Of a stretch of 45,229 nucleotides of DNA, positions 8,400-19,532 are shown piece by piece. The notes below the pieces were generated by a model. That model was given only the letters and a program-made list of their open reading frames with translations. It was not told where the DNA came from and made no database searches. The position numbers were made by a program, and so were the translations under genes. Within the stretch, counting starts at the first letter, position 1, and each line of letters opens with the position of its first letter. This stretch comes from Pseudomonadota bacterium (GTDB lineage: Bacteria; Pseudomonadota; Gammaproteobacteria; Burkholderiales; UBA9220), in contig JAJZVC010000023.1 of assembly GCA_021845865.1 (NCBI GenBank), positions 1 to 45,229 of the forward strand, in the 5' to 3' direction.

Positions 8400-11059
8400 T
8401 GTGTCGGGGACTGGTTGAATTTGGTGTAGCCGTAGATGTTGCGGTTCAGGACGTCCAAGGGGTTGGAACCGATGCTGCTCAATCCGTTCAATTCGAGCTG
8501 GAAGAAAATCGAGTTGCTCTTGAGGGGTTTGCTATTGGAGTCCACGCCGATGGTGAGGGAGTGGACCACGGCCCGGGCCGCCCAGCAGCCGCCGTCGTAT
8601 TCCACGCCGGCGAGGCCTTCCAGGATGGCCTTGTCGAGGAGGGAGTAGTTCATCCGTCCCACGCCGTGCCAGCGGCCGTAGAGGGGCCACTGGCCGGAAA
8701 CGTCGAGCTGGCGGAAGCCGCCCGGGTTGACTCCGAAGGGAGTGGCGGTGGGGGTCGGCGTGTAGCGAAAGCTCATGTTGAGTAATTTCCCGGCCTCAGG
8801 CCGGTATCGGGCGCCGACGTTGAAGATTTCGGTCCGCGATAAATCGGGGTTGTATTGCCAATAACTTTCCAAACGTAAATCCCGGGTCAACTGACCGCCG
8901 ATAGACGCAAGCAAGTCGGAAATCTTACGGTCGGGAGGTGTTTGACCTGGCAGGACTACTTGTGGTGTTTTGAGGTAGTAGCGTTGAGCAACTGTGGCGC
9001 GCAATCGCTCTGTACCGTTAGATTCGAGGAAACGGGAAGTTACACCGAGAGTGACTTGGTTGGCATCGCTGATGCGGTCGTTACCACTGAAACGGTTCCA
9101 TGTGAAGATTTGTGCTACGCCGAAACCAGCGTCGCCAGTATCAAATACTGGGATGGTGCTTTGATCCCGATAAGGGGCATAGACGTAATAGGCCCGTGGT
9201 TCGAGGGTTTGCTGGAATTTCCTGCCGAATAGGTTCAAGTCTCGTTCGAAATAAAGGCCACTATCCAGGCTGAAGATCGGCACGGTGCGGCTGGCGTCAC
9301 TGAGGGAAGTCGTGGACTTGTCGTACATGTAGCGGGTGGTGTGGACCCCGATCTGGGGCGTAAGGAAGCCGTAGATGGGGGTGATGGGAAAGCTGATACT
9401 GGGATAGAGTATTACCCGTCTGGCATTGACCATCGTCGGGTGGCTGAAATCCACGTATTCAGTGTTGAAGCTGAAGTATGCTGCGTATGGGTTTATCGGA
9501 TTCCGATATAGTTGGCGGGTGCCGAAGGCTTGGAATTGGGGGAGCCGGGCGTAAGGCGGGCTGGTCGGTGATACTAGGGATTGCCATTTCTGTGCCTGGG
9601 CTATGAATTTCCACCAGCTACCTGTATAGGTAAGCATGGCTTGTCTGGGAAGAATAGCTTGAGAAGTTTGAGTAATGGTCGTGCTGAGGTCCGTGAAGTA
9701 TTTCACGTCTGAGACGTTCTGGATATTCAGGAATCCATCCCATCCGCCGCCGAAGCTTTGTGAATGTTGCAAGTTGAACAGGCTGCGGTTGATGCCTGCT
9801 ACTTTATCGTTAGGCAATGTCTCGTAATTGATCTGTCCGCGGTAGTTCGGTTCCAGATAACGGAATTCGGCACCCACCTGCAAACCGCGCTTGGTCATCA
9901 AGCGAGGAGTGATGGTAGCGTCCCGGTTGGGGGCGATGTTCCAGTAATAGGGGGTTGTCAACTGGGAGCCATTGATACCATTTGCAGCGTAAGTGGGAGT
10001 GAGGAAGCCGGATTTCCGCTCCTTCTTCAGGGCGAAGCTCATCCGCGGCGCATAGAGAATCGGCACGTCGCGGAACATCACCGTCGCCTGGCGGGCGATG
10101 CCGGTATTTACGGTGCGGTCCACGTCCAGTTCCTTCACCCGCAGGTACCAGTCGTCGTTGCCCACCGGGCAGGTGGTGTAGGTGGCCTGGTCGAAGAGGT
10201 ATTTGTCCTGGCCGCGGAATTCCACGTTCTCCGCTTCCCCCCGGCCGTCGGTGTCGCCGAAGCGGAAGGTGGGGGAGGTCATGTAGCCTTCCTTCTTGCT
10301 GAGCTGCAGGCGCAGTTCCGGGCCCTCGGCGGTGTCGCTTTTCTGTTCCAGCACCACGTTGTCCTTGGCGTAGACTTCGTCCTCGGGCTGGAAATAGGTC
10401 AGGTAGTCGGCGCGCACTTTCTGGTCGCCCTTCACCAATTCCGCCTGGCCGAAGGCTTCCACCTCGGAATCCTCGTGGCCCTGCTGGCGGTCGGCGGTGA
10501 TGTACACCGGCGGTTCGGCGGGGGTCTGGAGAGCGGGGACGATGGGCTTGGCCGGTGCCGCTTCGCTGCGCTTTTGCGGCGGTGCCCCGGCTTCCTCCGG
10601 TTTGCGGGCCGGCAGGACGGTCGGCGCCGGGCGGGTTTCCTGGGCAGGGGCTTTCGCCTCGGGCGTGGCTTCCTCCTTGCGGGCGGCGACCGGCGGCGCG
10701 ATGCGCGAGCCGGTGTCGGCGGCGGGCTGGGAAGCTGCCGGGGGGGCGGATTCCGCGATAGGCTGGGCGGGGACGGGCTTCGCCTTGGGCAGGGGTTTTA
10801 CCTCGGCGGCGGGTTTTGGGGCCGGTTTCGGCGTTTCCTCGGCGACAGGCGCCGGCGCGGTTTCGGTACTCTCCGGCACGCCGTAGGGGCGGACGCCGCC
10901 GGCGGGCGGATTGACCAGGCTCGGGTCGATCTTCAGCGGAGGCAAGCCCACCGCCGCCTGGGCGCAGGCCGGGAACACGCACAGCAGCGCCAGGGTCAGG
11001 GGAGAGGGTCGGAGAATTCGGCGGGCGCCGTGTCGGCCAATTCGGAACGGGGTTTTCAT
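8396..11059 (-). CDS. lptD: LPS-assembly outer-membrane protein LptD
   Basis: LptD forms with LptE the outer-membrane pore that inserts LPS into the outer leaflet. The 887-aa precursor has a signal peptide (MKTPFRIGRHGARR..., cleavage near AQA-AVG). An unusually long Pro/Ala/Lys-rich linker follows (about residues 40-170). The periplasmic LptA-like (OstA) domain comes next (VYITADRQQGHEDSEVEAFG), and the beta-barrel fills the remainder. I use ATG 11059 rather than the in-frame upstream ATG at 11098 because the signal peptide begins there. The barrel-coding stretch at about 8820-10010 is clearly AT-richer and has different codon preferences from the ends of the same gene, suggesting recombination. 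It is first in lptD-surA-pdxA and divergent from amgK. Confidence 0.93.
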   Translation of the reverse strand: MKTPFRIGRHGARRILRPSPLTLALLCVFPACAQAAVGLPPLKIDPSLVNPPAGGVRPYGVPESTETAPAPVAEETPKPAPKPAAEVKPLPKAKPVPAQPIAESAPPAASQPAADTGSRIAPPVAARKEEATPEAKAPAQETRPAPTVLPARKPEEAGAPPQKRSEAAPAKPIVPALQTPAEPPVYITADRQQGHEDSEVEAFGQAELVKGDQKVRADYLTYFQPEDEVYAKDNVVLEQKSDTAEGPELRLQLSKKEGYMTSPTFRFGDTDGRGEAENVEFRGQDKYLFDQATYTTCPVGNDDWYLRVKELDVDRTVNTGIARQATVMFRDVPILYAPRMSFALKKERKSGFLTPTYAANGINGSQLTTPYYWNIAPNRDATITPRLMTKRGLQVGAEFRYLEPNYRGQINYETLPNDKVAGINRSLFNLQHSQSFGGGWDGFLNIQNVSDVKYFTDLSTTITQTSQAILPRQAMLTYTGSWWKFIAQAQKWQSLVSPTSPPYARLPQFQAFGTRQLYRNPINPYAAYFSFNTEYVDFSHPTMVNARRVILYPSISFPITPIYGFLTPQIGVHTTRYMYDKSTTSLSDASRTVPIFSLDSGLYFERDLNLFGRKFQQTLEPRAYYVYAPYRDQSTIPVFDTGDAGFGVAQIFTWNRFSGNDRISDANQVTLGVTSRFLESNGTERLRATVAQRYYLKTPQVVLPGQTPPDRKISDLLASIGGQLTRDLRLESYWQYNPDLSRTEIFNVGARYRPEAGKLLNMSFRYTPTPTATPFGVNPGGFRQLDVSGQWPLYGRWHGVGRMNYSLLDKAILEGLAGVEYDGGCWAARAVVHSLTIGVDSNSKPLKSNSIFFQLELNGLSSIGSNPLDVLNRNIYGYTKFNQSPTQ
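8820..10010 (-). other. AT-richer mosaic segment within the lptD barrel
   Basis: Counting G+C directly gives 31/60 at 8941-9000 and 26/60 at 9601-9660, against 41/60 at 8581-8640 and 37/60 at 10381-10440 in the same gene. The frame remains open throughout. The block edges are judged by eye. The pattern fits acquisition of a variant barrel segment by homologous recombination. Confidence 0.55.
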
Positions 11060-11065
11060 TATTGC

Positions 11066-11124
11066 TTGGGGCGGCGTCAAGAGGTGATAAAATCGCACAA
11101 AACCGCCATTTTAGCAACGTGGAA

Positions 11125-11136
<12 letters not shown>
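11066..11136. promoter_or_regulatory. Divergent promoter region lptD / amgK
   Basis: The 65-bp gap between lptD and amgK is AT-rich. On the plus strand TTGGGG (11066-11071), a 16-bp spacer and TAAAAT (11088-11093) could drive amgK. On the minus strand TTCTTG (11131-11136), a 17-bp spacer and TAAAAT (11108-11113) could drive lptD; that -35 would lie inside the amgK coding start. Both are visual matches to the sigma-70 consensus only. Confidence 0.4.
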
Positions 11137-14131
<2,995 letters not shown>

Positions 14132-14135
14132 GACC

Positions 14136-15299
14136 ATGGAAAGCCATGTGGACGTACTGATCGTCGGCGGCGGCCCCACCGGCGCTTCCCTCGCCCTCGC
14201 CCTGCGGGATTCGGGCCTCGACGTGGTGGTGCTGGAGGCCCAGCGGGAGGTGGGAGAGGGGGACGACCCCCGCGCATTGGCCTTGTCCTACGGCACCCGC
14301 CTCATCCTGCAGCAGCTCGATGTCTGGCGGCGCCTGCGCTCCGCCACCCCGATTGAAACGGTGCACGTCTCCCAGCGCGGCGGTTTCGGTCGCGCCCTGC
14401 TCAAGGCCGATGAATCCGGCTTGCCCGCCCTGGGCTACGTGGTGGACTACCCGGACCTCAACGCCGCCCTCCAGGCCAAGGTGGCGGAAGCCGAGCTGGC
14501 CTATCTTTCCGGCGCCACCGTCACCGCCCTGCGCTCCGGCGCGGAGGCCGCCGAGGCGGAATTCGACCACGGCGACGGCAGCCACCGGGTGCGGGCCAAG
14601 CTGCTGGTGCTGGCCGACGGCGGCCGCTGTCTCGACCTGCTGCCGGACATGGCGCCGTCGGTGAAGGACTACCGCCAGTGCGCGGTGCTGGCCCGGGTGA
14701 AATCGGAGCAGCCCAACCGCCACATCGCCTACGAACGCTTCACCCCCCTCGGCCCCATCGCCCTGCTGCCCTCCGGCGACCGCTGGGCCCTGGTGTGGAC
14801 GGTGTCCACCGAGGAGGCGGGGGAGCTGATGGCCCTTGGCGAGGAGGAATTCCTCGAGCGCCTCCACGACCGCTTCGGCGACCGGGCGGGGCGCTTCACC
14901 GCTGTCGGGCCCCGGGCGAGCTGGCCCCTGGTCCTCAAGCAAACCCGGCCGGTAACCGGCCAGCGCCTGGCGGTGGTGGGCAACGCCGCCCAGATTCTCC
15001 ACCCCTTCGCCGGCCAAGGCTTCAACCTGGCCCTGCGGGATGCCTGGGAGCTGGCGGACGAGATTCTCAAGGCCGCGCCGGCGGACATCGGCGATGAAGC
15101 CATGCTCCGCGCCTACCGCGGGCGGCGGGAGTGGGACACCAAGGGAGGCATCGCCTTCACCGATTCGGTGCTGTCACTCTTCACCAATGCTGTTCCTTCC
15201 CTTCAGGCGGCGCGGGGCATCGGCCTCACCCTGCTGGATACCCTGCCGGGGGCCAAGCCCCTCCTGCTCAACCGGCTGATCTACGGAGCGCGCTCATGA
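14136..15299 (+). CDS. ubiH: UbiH-family FAD monooxygenase (ubiquinone ring hydroxylase)
   Basis: A 387-aa class A flavin monooxygenase of the UbiH/COQ6 family that hydroxylates the ubiquinone ring. Seen in the sequence: the N-terminal dinucleotide-binding GGGPTGASLALALRDSGLD, the DPRALALSYGTR motif near residue 45, and the second FAD motif GNAAQILHPFAGQGFNLALR. ATG 14136 has GGAG just upstream, 4 nt after the pepP stop. The stop overlaps the start of a paralogous gene. The family is sure; which ring position (C6, C5 or C1) this enzyme modifies cannot be told from sequence, so the symbol is tentative. Confidence 0.85.
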   Translation: MESHVDVLIVGGGPTGASLALALRDSGLDVVVLEAQREVGEGDDPRALALSYGTRLILQQLDVWRRLRSATPIETVHVSQRGGFGRALLKADESGLPALGYVVDYPDLNAALQAKVAEAELAYLSGATVTALRSGAEAAEAEFDHGDGSHRVRAKLLVLADGGRCLDLLPDMAPSVKDYRQCAVLARVKSEQPNRHIAYERFTPLGPIALLPSGDRWALVWTVSTEEAGELMALGEEEFLERLHDRFGDRAGRFTAVGPRASWPLVLKQTRPVTGQRLAVVGNAAQILHPFAGQGFNLALRDAWELADEILKAAPADIGDEAMLRAYRGRREWDTKGGIAFTDSVLSLFTNAVPSLQAARGIGLTLLDTLPGAKPLLLNRLIYGARS

Positions 15300-16477
15300 A
15301 CGGCAAGCACGACCTGATCATCGTCGGCGGCGGCCTGGTGGGCGCCGCCATGGCGCTGGCTCTGAAGGGCAGCGGCCTCAAGCTGGCCCTGGTCGAGGGG
15401 CGGCCTCCCCAGGCGCTGCCTGCCGACGACAGCTGGGACCCGCGCATTTACGCCATCAGCCCCACCAACGCCGCCTTCCTGGACCGCCTCGGCGCGTGGC
15501 AAAACCTCGATGCCTCGCGCATCCAGCCGGTGAGCGCGATGCGCGTGTGGGGCGACGACGGCCGGGCGTGCCTGGATTTCGGCGCCTACGAGACCGGGGT
15601 GCCGGAGTTGGCCTTCATCGCCGAGAGCCGCCTGATGGCCGACGGCCTGTGGCGTGCCCTGGAGGGCCAGGACAACGTGGAAATCCTCGCCCCGGCAGGC
15701 TGCGCCGCCCTGGCCTTCCATGACGATGCCGCGGTGCTGACCCTGGAGGATGGCCGAATTCTGGAAGCCAGCCTAGTGGTGGGGGCCGACGGGCGCGATT
15801 CCTGGGTCCGCGGTCAGGCGGGCATTGAAGTCCAACCCCGGTCCTACGGCCAGAAGGGGGTGGTGGCCAATTTCGCCATCGAGAAGCCCCATCGCGGCGC
15901 GGCCCTGCAGTGGTTCCGGGAGGACGGCATTCTCGCCTACCTGCCCCTGCCGGGGAACCGAATGTCCATGGTGTGGTCAACCTGGGACGCCCAGGCGGAC
16001 GCCCTGACGGCCCTGCCGGCGGCGGAATTGTGCGAGCGGGTGGCGGAGGCGGGACGCCATGCCCTGGGGAAGCTGGAGTTGATCACCCCGGCGGCGGGAT
16101 TCTCCCTGCGCCTGCTCAATATCGGTTCCCTGGTGAGGCCGCGGCTGGCCCTGGTGGGGGATGCCGCCCACAACGTCCATCCCCTGGCGGGCTATGGCGT
16201 CAACCTGGGGTTCCAGGACGCCATGACCCTGGCACAGGTCCTGAAGGAGCGGGGGCCGGAAAAGGATTGCGGCAGCCTGCCGCTGCTGCGGCGCTACGAC
16301 CGGGCGCGGCAGGAGGATATCGTCGCCATGCAGCTCACCACCGACAGCCTGCAGAAGCTGTTCAACAACGGCAATCCGCTGCTGAAGCTGGCGCGCAACA
16401 CGGGCCTCGGCCTTACCAACCGCCAGGGGTGGCTGAAAAAGGCGCTGATCCGCCACGCCCTGGGTTATACGATTTGA
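15296..16477 (+). CDS. UbiF/UbiM-like FAD monooxygenase (second ubiquinone hydroxylase)
   Basis: A 393-aa paralogue of the preceding hydroxylase, also of the UbiH/UbiF/UbiM group. It has the N-terminal FAD motif VGGGLVGAAMALALKGSG, the DPRIYAISPTNAAFL motif, and GDAAHNVHPLAGYGVNLGF near the C-terminus. ATG 15296 overlaps the previous stop by 4 nt (ATGA), a sign of coupled synthesis. Tandem pairs like this are likely to catalyse different hydroxylations in the same pathway. Regiospecificity (UbiF-like C6 or a broad UbiM-like activity) is inference, so no symbol is given. dsbC follows after 18 nt. Confidence 0.82.
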   Translation: MNGKHDLIIVGGGLVGAAMALALKGSGLKLALVEGRPPQALPADDSWDPRIYAISPTNAAFLDRLGAWQNLDASRIQPVSAMRVWGDDGRACLDFGAYETGVPELAFIAESRLMADGLWRALEGQDNVEILAPAGCAALAFHDDAAVLTLEDGRILEASLVVGADGRDSWVRGQAGIEVQPRSYGQKGVVANFAIEKPHRGAALQWFREDGILAYLPLPGNRMSMVWSTWDAQADALTALPAAELCERVAEAGRHALGKLELITPAAGFSLRLLNIGSLVRPRLALVGDAAHNVHPLAGYGVNLGFQDAMTLAQVLKERGPEKDCGSLPLLRRYDRARQEDIVAMQLTTDSLQKLFNNGNPLLKLARNTGLGLTNRQGWLKKALIRHALGYTI

Positions 16478-16495
16478 TATTGGAATAGGAAAATC

Positions 16496-17221
16496 ATGCT
16501 CGTCAAAAAACTGATCGCTTTCGCCGCCCTGGCCCTGACCCTCGCCACTTCCGCCTGCGCCGACGAAAATTCGGTGAAGAAGGCCCTGGAGTCCAAGCTG
16601 GAAGGCCTCAAGGTCGAGTCCGTGCGCAAGACCCCCTTCAAGGGACTGTACGAGGTGGAAGCCGACGGCAAGGTGCTGTACGTGGACGACAAGGCCGAGT
16701 ACATTCTCCTCGGCAACCTCATCGACGCCCGCGGCAAGGAAATGCGCAATCTCACCCAGGAGCGCATGGCGGAGCTGGAGAAGAAGCGCCGCATCGATTT
16801 CGCCGCCCTGCCCAAGGACCTGGCGATCAAGATCGTCAAGGGCAACGGCAAGCGCGTCATGGCCCTTTTCTCCGACCCCGACTGCCCCTATTGCAAGCGC
16901 TTCGAGCAGGAGCTGGAGAAGGTCAGCGACGTCACCGTCTATCTCTATCTCTACCCGATTCCCAGCCTCCACCCGGACGCGGCCGGACGCGCCCGCGCCG
17001 TGTGGTGCGCCGACGACCGGGCCAAGGCTTGGTCGGACCTGATGCTGAAAGGGGTGCAGCCCGCCGCCAAGCAGTGCGACGCCCCCCTGGAAAAAATCGC
17101 CCAGCTGGGACAAAAATACCGCTTCTTCGGCACCCCGACCCTGGTGTTCGCCAACGGCCGCGTCGTCCCCGGGATGATCCCCGCCGCCCGGTTGGAGGCC
17201 GAACTGAACGGAGCCAAGTAG
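16496..17221 (+). CDS. dsbC: Periplasmic disulfide isomerase DsbC
   Basis: DsbC reshuffles wrong disulfides in periplasmic proteins and is kept reduced by DsbD. The 241-aa precursor has a signal peptide (residues 1-22, Cys21 then ADEN). A DsbC/G dimerisation domain follows (VKKALESKLEGLKVESV), then a thioredoxin domain with the active site CPYC at residues 130-133 in SDPDCPYCKRFEQEL and the cis-proline segment FFGTPTLVFANG. The length is normal. It lies between the ubiquinone hydroxylases and a methyltransferase on the same strand with short gaps, so it may be cotranscribed. Confidence 0.93.
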   Translation: MLVKKLIAFAALALTLATSACADENSVKKALESKLEGLKVESVRKTPFKGLYEVEADGKVLYVDDKAEYILLGNLIDARGKEMRNLTQERMAELEKKRRIDFAALPKDLAIKIVKGNGKRVMALFSDPDCPYCKRFEQELEKVSDVTVYLYLYPIPSLHPDAAGRARAVWCADDRAKAWSDLMLKGVQPAAKQCDAPLEKIAQLGQKYRFFGTPTLVFANGRVVPGMIPAARLEAELNGAK

Positions 17222-17222
17222 G

Positions 17223-17825
17223 ATGAAGGATTTCTGGGATGGCCGCTACGCCATCGACGACTACTTCTACGGCACCGCCCCCAACGCCTTCCTGGCGTCC
17301 CAGTGCCATCGCCTCCAGCGGGGCTGCGAGGTGCTGGCGGTGGCCGACGGCGAAGGGCGCAACGGCGTCTGGCTGGCCAAGCAGGGCCTGGCGGTGACGG
17401 CGGTGGATTTCTCCCCCGTGGCCCTGGACAAGGCCCGCCGGCTGGCGCAGCGGGAGGGAGTCGATGTGCGCCACGAACTGGCCGACCTTTTCGCCTGGGA
17501 CTGGGGCGAGAACCGCTGGGACGCCCTGGTGGCCATCTTCGTCCAGTTCGTCAGCCCCGGGGACCGGCCCGGGTTCCACGCCCGCATGAAGCGGGCCCTC
17601 AAGCCCGGCGGCCTGCTGCTGCTCCAGGGCTACCGGCCGAAGCAGGTGGAATACGGCACCGGTGGCCCTTCCAGCGCGGCCAACATGTACACGGCGGAAA
17701 TGCTGCGGGAGGAGTTCGCCGACCTGGAAATCCTCCACTTGGCCGAGCATGACAGCGTGATCGAGGAAGGGATGGGGCACAAGGGACTGTCGGCCCTGGT
17801 GGACCTGGTGGCGCGGAAGCGCTGA
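17223..17825 (+). CDS. Class I SAM-dependent methyltransferase (TehB-like)
   Basis: A 200-aa cytoplasmic methyltransferase with a Rossmann-like fold. Motif I is degenerate (EVLAVADGEGRNGVWLA); post-I is VTAVDFSPVALDKARRLA. KPGGLLLLQGY is the usual strand after motif III. The arrangement resembles the TehB/tellurite-resistance branch and small thiopurine-type methyltransferases, but the substrate cannot be inferred. It begins one base after the dsbC stop, so it is probably cotranslated with dsbC. Its stop is one base from the convergent 22-codon open frame. Confidence 0.8.
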   Translation: MKDFWDGRYAIDDYFYGTAPNAFLASQCHRLQRGCEVLAVADGEGRNGVWLAKQGLAVTAVDFSPVALDKARRLAQREGVDVRHELADLFAWDWGENRWDALVAIFVQFVSPGDRPGFHARMKRALKPGGLLLLQGYRPKQVEYGTGGPSSAANMYTAEMLREEFADLEILHLAEHDSVIEEGMGHKGLSALVDLVARKR

Positions 17826-17826
17826 T

Positions 17827-17895
17827 TTAAATCCACCAAACAGCCAACAGAACCAGCAGAACGGTGGTAGCCGGGATGGTGATTTTGATGGTCAT
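17827..17895 (-). CDS. Candidate 22-aa single-pass membrane microprotein
   Basis: A short frame encodes MTIKITIPATTVLLVLLAVW followed by WI and stop: a basic/polar N-terminus and then about 14 hydrophobic residues ending in two tryptophans, as in a one-helix membrane peptide. The start has a purine-rich ribosome site on the minus strand (AGGTAGGGG, about 8 nt upstream), and a -10/-35-like pair lies just beyond. The frame ends one base from the convergent methyltransferase gene and sits inside an otherwise empty ~245-bp gap (17826-18070). I do not recognise the sequence. The evidence for translation is the ribosome site, promoter-like elements and membrane-like composition; conservation is unknown. 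Confidence 0.45.
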   Translation of the reverse strand: MTIKITIPATTVLLVLLAVWWI

Positions 17896-17915
17896 GCTAA
17901 ATCCCCTACCTTGGA

Positions 17916-17943
17916 AATATAAAGCAGGGCCAGCTTAGCAAAA
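17916..17943 (-). promoter_or_regulatory. Candidate promoter of the 22-aa membrane ORF
   Basis: On the minus strand TTTTGC (17938-17943), a 16-bp spacer and TATATT (17916-17921) lie about 20 bp before the start codon at 17895. The rest of the gap to 18070 contains only a weak 5-bp hairpin (CCTGC...GCAGG near 17981-17997) and no recognised feature. Confidence 0.35.
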
Positions 17944-18070
17944 CCGAACCCGAAACTCAGAGGGTTAAAACGGCGCTTTTCCTGCTTATTTCGCAGGGGT
18001 GCTAGTATCCAAGCGCACAAGCGCGGCTGAACCGCCGTCCCGGGGCAAGCATCCTTGGAATGGGGCGTGA

Positions 18071-18484
18071 TTATGTGGGACGGTCCGCCTTGCCGGCCCG
18101 GTAGGCGGCCAGCAGGGCGGCCTTGAGGTCCGGCTGTTCGCCCAGGTCGGCCACCCCCATCAGCCGCGCGGCGATGGCCTGAATTATCCCCATCTCGGGC
18201 GCTTCGCTCCGCAGCCGAGCGAACGAGGGCCAGTCGAAGCGGCCGTCATGCAGGCAGTTGGCGGCGATGCCCGCTGGTTCCGAGAAGTCGATGTCGTAGG
18301 ACTCCAGCACTTCGTACAGATAGGAGTAGGGGTCGATGCCGTTCGCCTGGGCCAGCAGGCGGTGGAAGTTCGGCTCCTCGCCTTCCTCCGCCGCAAGCGT
18401 GTCCAGATCGAAGACGGAATCGAGATCGTGGGTCTCGCCCTTGAAGGAAAAGGCCAAGCGGGCGCGGAGGGTGTTGCGGCTCAT
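18071..18484 (-). CDS. Uncharacterised 137-aa acidic protein
   Basis: I do not recognise this protein. It has no signal peptide or membrane segment and is acidic in its N-terminal half (DLDSVFDLDTLAAEEGEE). It looks like a compact, mainly helical domain with aromatic repeats (DPYSYLYEVLESYDIDF) and an Ala-rich C-terminus (DLKAALLAAYRAGKA). The ribosome site is weak. It lies 72 nt downstream of, and in the same direction as, the sigma-54 activator gene, so it may be cotranscribed. Because that activator has no sensor domain, this protein could be a partner that controls it, as PspA does for PspF; that is speculation from position only. Confidence 0.7.
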   Translation of the reverse strand: MSRNTLRARLAFSFKGETHDLDSVFDLDTLAAEEGEEPNFHRLLAQANGIDPYSYLYEVLESYDIDFSEPAGIAANCLHDGRFDWPSFARLRSEAPEMGIIQAIAARLMGVADLGEQPDLKAALLAAYRAGKADRPT

Positions 18485-18556
18485 GATTGTCGTCGGTCGG
18501 GGTGGACGGGCGGAGGAGCCGCCAGGCGCGGGGAAAACCCGGCCCGAGCGGGGGGC

Positions 18557-19525
18557 CTAGGATTCCAGCGCGCTGTCGGGGAAGTGTTTTTTCAGGCGGT
18601 AGAGCAGGGTGTAGCGGGTGATGCCCAGCAGCTTCGCGGCGTGGGTCTTGTTGCCCTTGGCCTGTTCCATGGCCTGGGAAATCATTTCCTTTTCCTGCTC
18701 TTCCAGGCTCAGGGGGCTGCCGGAGAGCGCGACGCCCCTGGCCTTGCCGCCGCGAATCTCCGCCGGCAGGTTGTCCACGTCGAGGGGGTCGCTGCGCAGG
18801 GCGCAGAGGATGGTCAGGCGCTCGCAGAGATTCTTCAGTTCCCGGATATTGCCCGGCCAGTGGTAGGTCTTCAGGGCGGCAAGGGCCTCGGCGGTGAAGG
18901 TCGCCGGCTTGAGGCCGTGGGTCTGCGCCGCTTGGCGCAGGAAGTGTTCCGCCAGCAGGGCAATGTCGCCGCCGCGTTCCCGCAGGGGCATCACCTCCAT
19001 GGGGACCACCTGCAGGCGGTAATAGAGGTCGGCGCGGAAGCGGCCGTCCTTGACCATTTTTTCCAGCTGGCAGTTGGTCGCCGCCAGGACGCGCACGCTC
19101 ACGTTCACCGCCCGGTCGCTGCCGAGGGGGAGAATCTCGCCGCTTTCCAGGAAGCGCAGCAGCTTGGCCTGCACCGTCAGGGGCAGTTCGCCGATTTCGT
19201 CGAGGAACAGGGTGCCGCCCTCGGCGGAGCGGATCAGGCCCTCGCGGTCCTGGCTGGCGTGGCTGAAGGCGCCGCGCTTGTAGCCGAAGAGTTCCGACTC
19301 CACCAGGTTTTCCGGCAGGGCGGCGCAGTTCACCGCCACGAAGGGCTTGTGGGCCACCGGGCTGATGTCGTGGATGTGGCGCGCCAGCACTTCCTTGCCG
19401 CTGCCGGATTCGCCCAGGATCAGCACGCTGGCGCGGGTGGCGGCCACCAGCTGGGCCGTGTTGAGAAGCTGCTGGAAGACCGGCGCGTTGCCGATGGGCT
19501 GGAAGGGGGGGCGGGTGTTTGGCAT
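18557..19525 (-). CDS. Sigma-54-dependent activator (bEBP) lacking a sensory domain
   Basis: A 322-aa enhancer-binding protein made only of an AAA+ domain and a Fis-type helix-turn-helix. Walker A is GESGSGKE (residues 38-45), Walker B is GGTLFLDEIGE, and NKTHAAKLLGITRYTLLYRL forms the C-terminal DNA-binding helices. There is no receiver, GAF, PAS or V4R domain, as in PspF or HrpR/S. The sigma-54 contact loop reads GAFSHA (85-90) instead of GAFTGA, with the preceding ELFGYKR normal. ATG 19525 is used since the ATPase fold starts soon after; no good ribosome site precedes it. It is divergent from the TonB receptor operon that has a sigma-54 promoter, and is its likely activator. Confidence 0.9.
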   Translation of the reverse strand: MPNTRPPFQPIGNAPVFQQLLNTAQLVAATRASVLILGESGSGKEVLARHIHDISPVAHKPFVAVNCAALPENLVESELFGYKRGAFSHASQDREGLIRSAEGGTLFLDEIGELPLTVQAKLLRFLESGEILPLGSDRAVNVSVRVLAATNCQLEKMVKDGRFRADLYYRLQVVPMEVMPLRERGGDIALLAEHFLRQAAQTHGLKPATFTAEALAALKTYHWPGNIRELKNLCERLTILCALRSDPLDVDNLPAEIRGGKARGVALSGSPLSLEEQEKEMISQAMEQAKGNKTHAAKLLGITRYTLLYRLKKHFPDSALES

Positions 19526-19532
19526 GGGCAAA

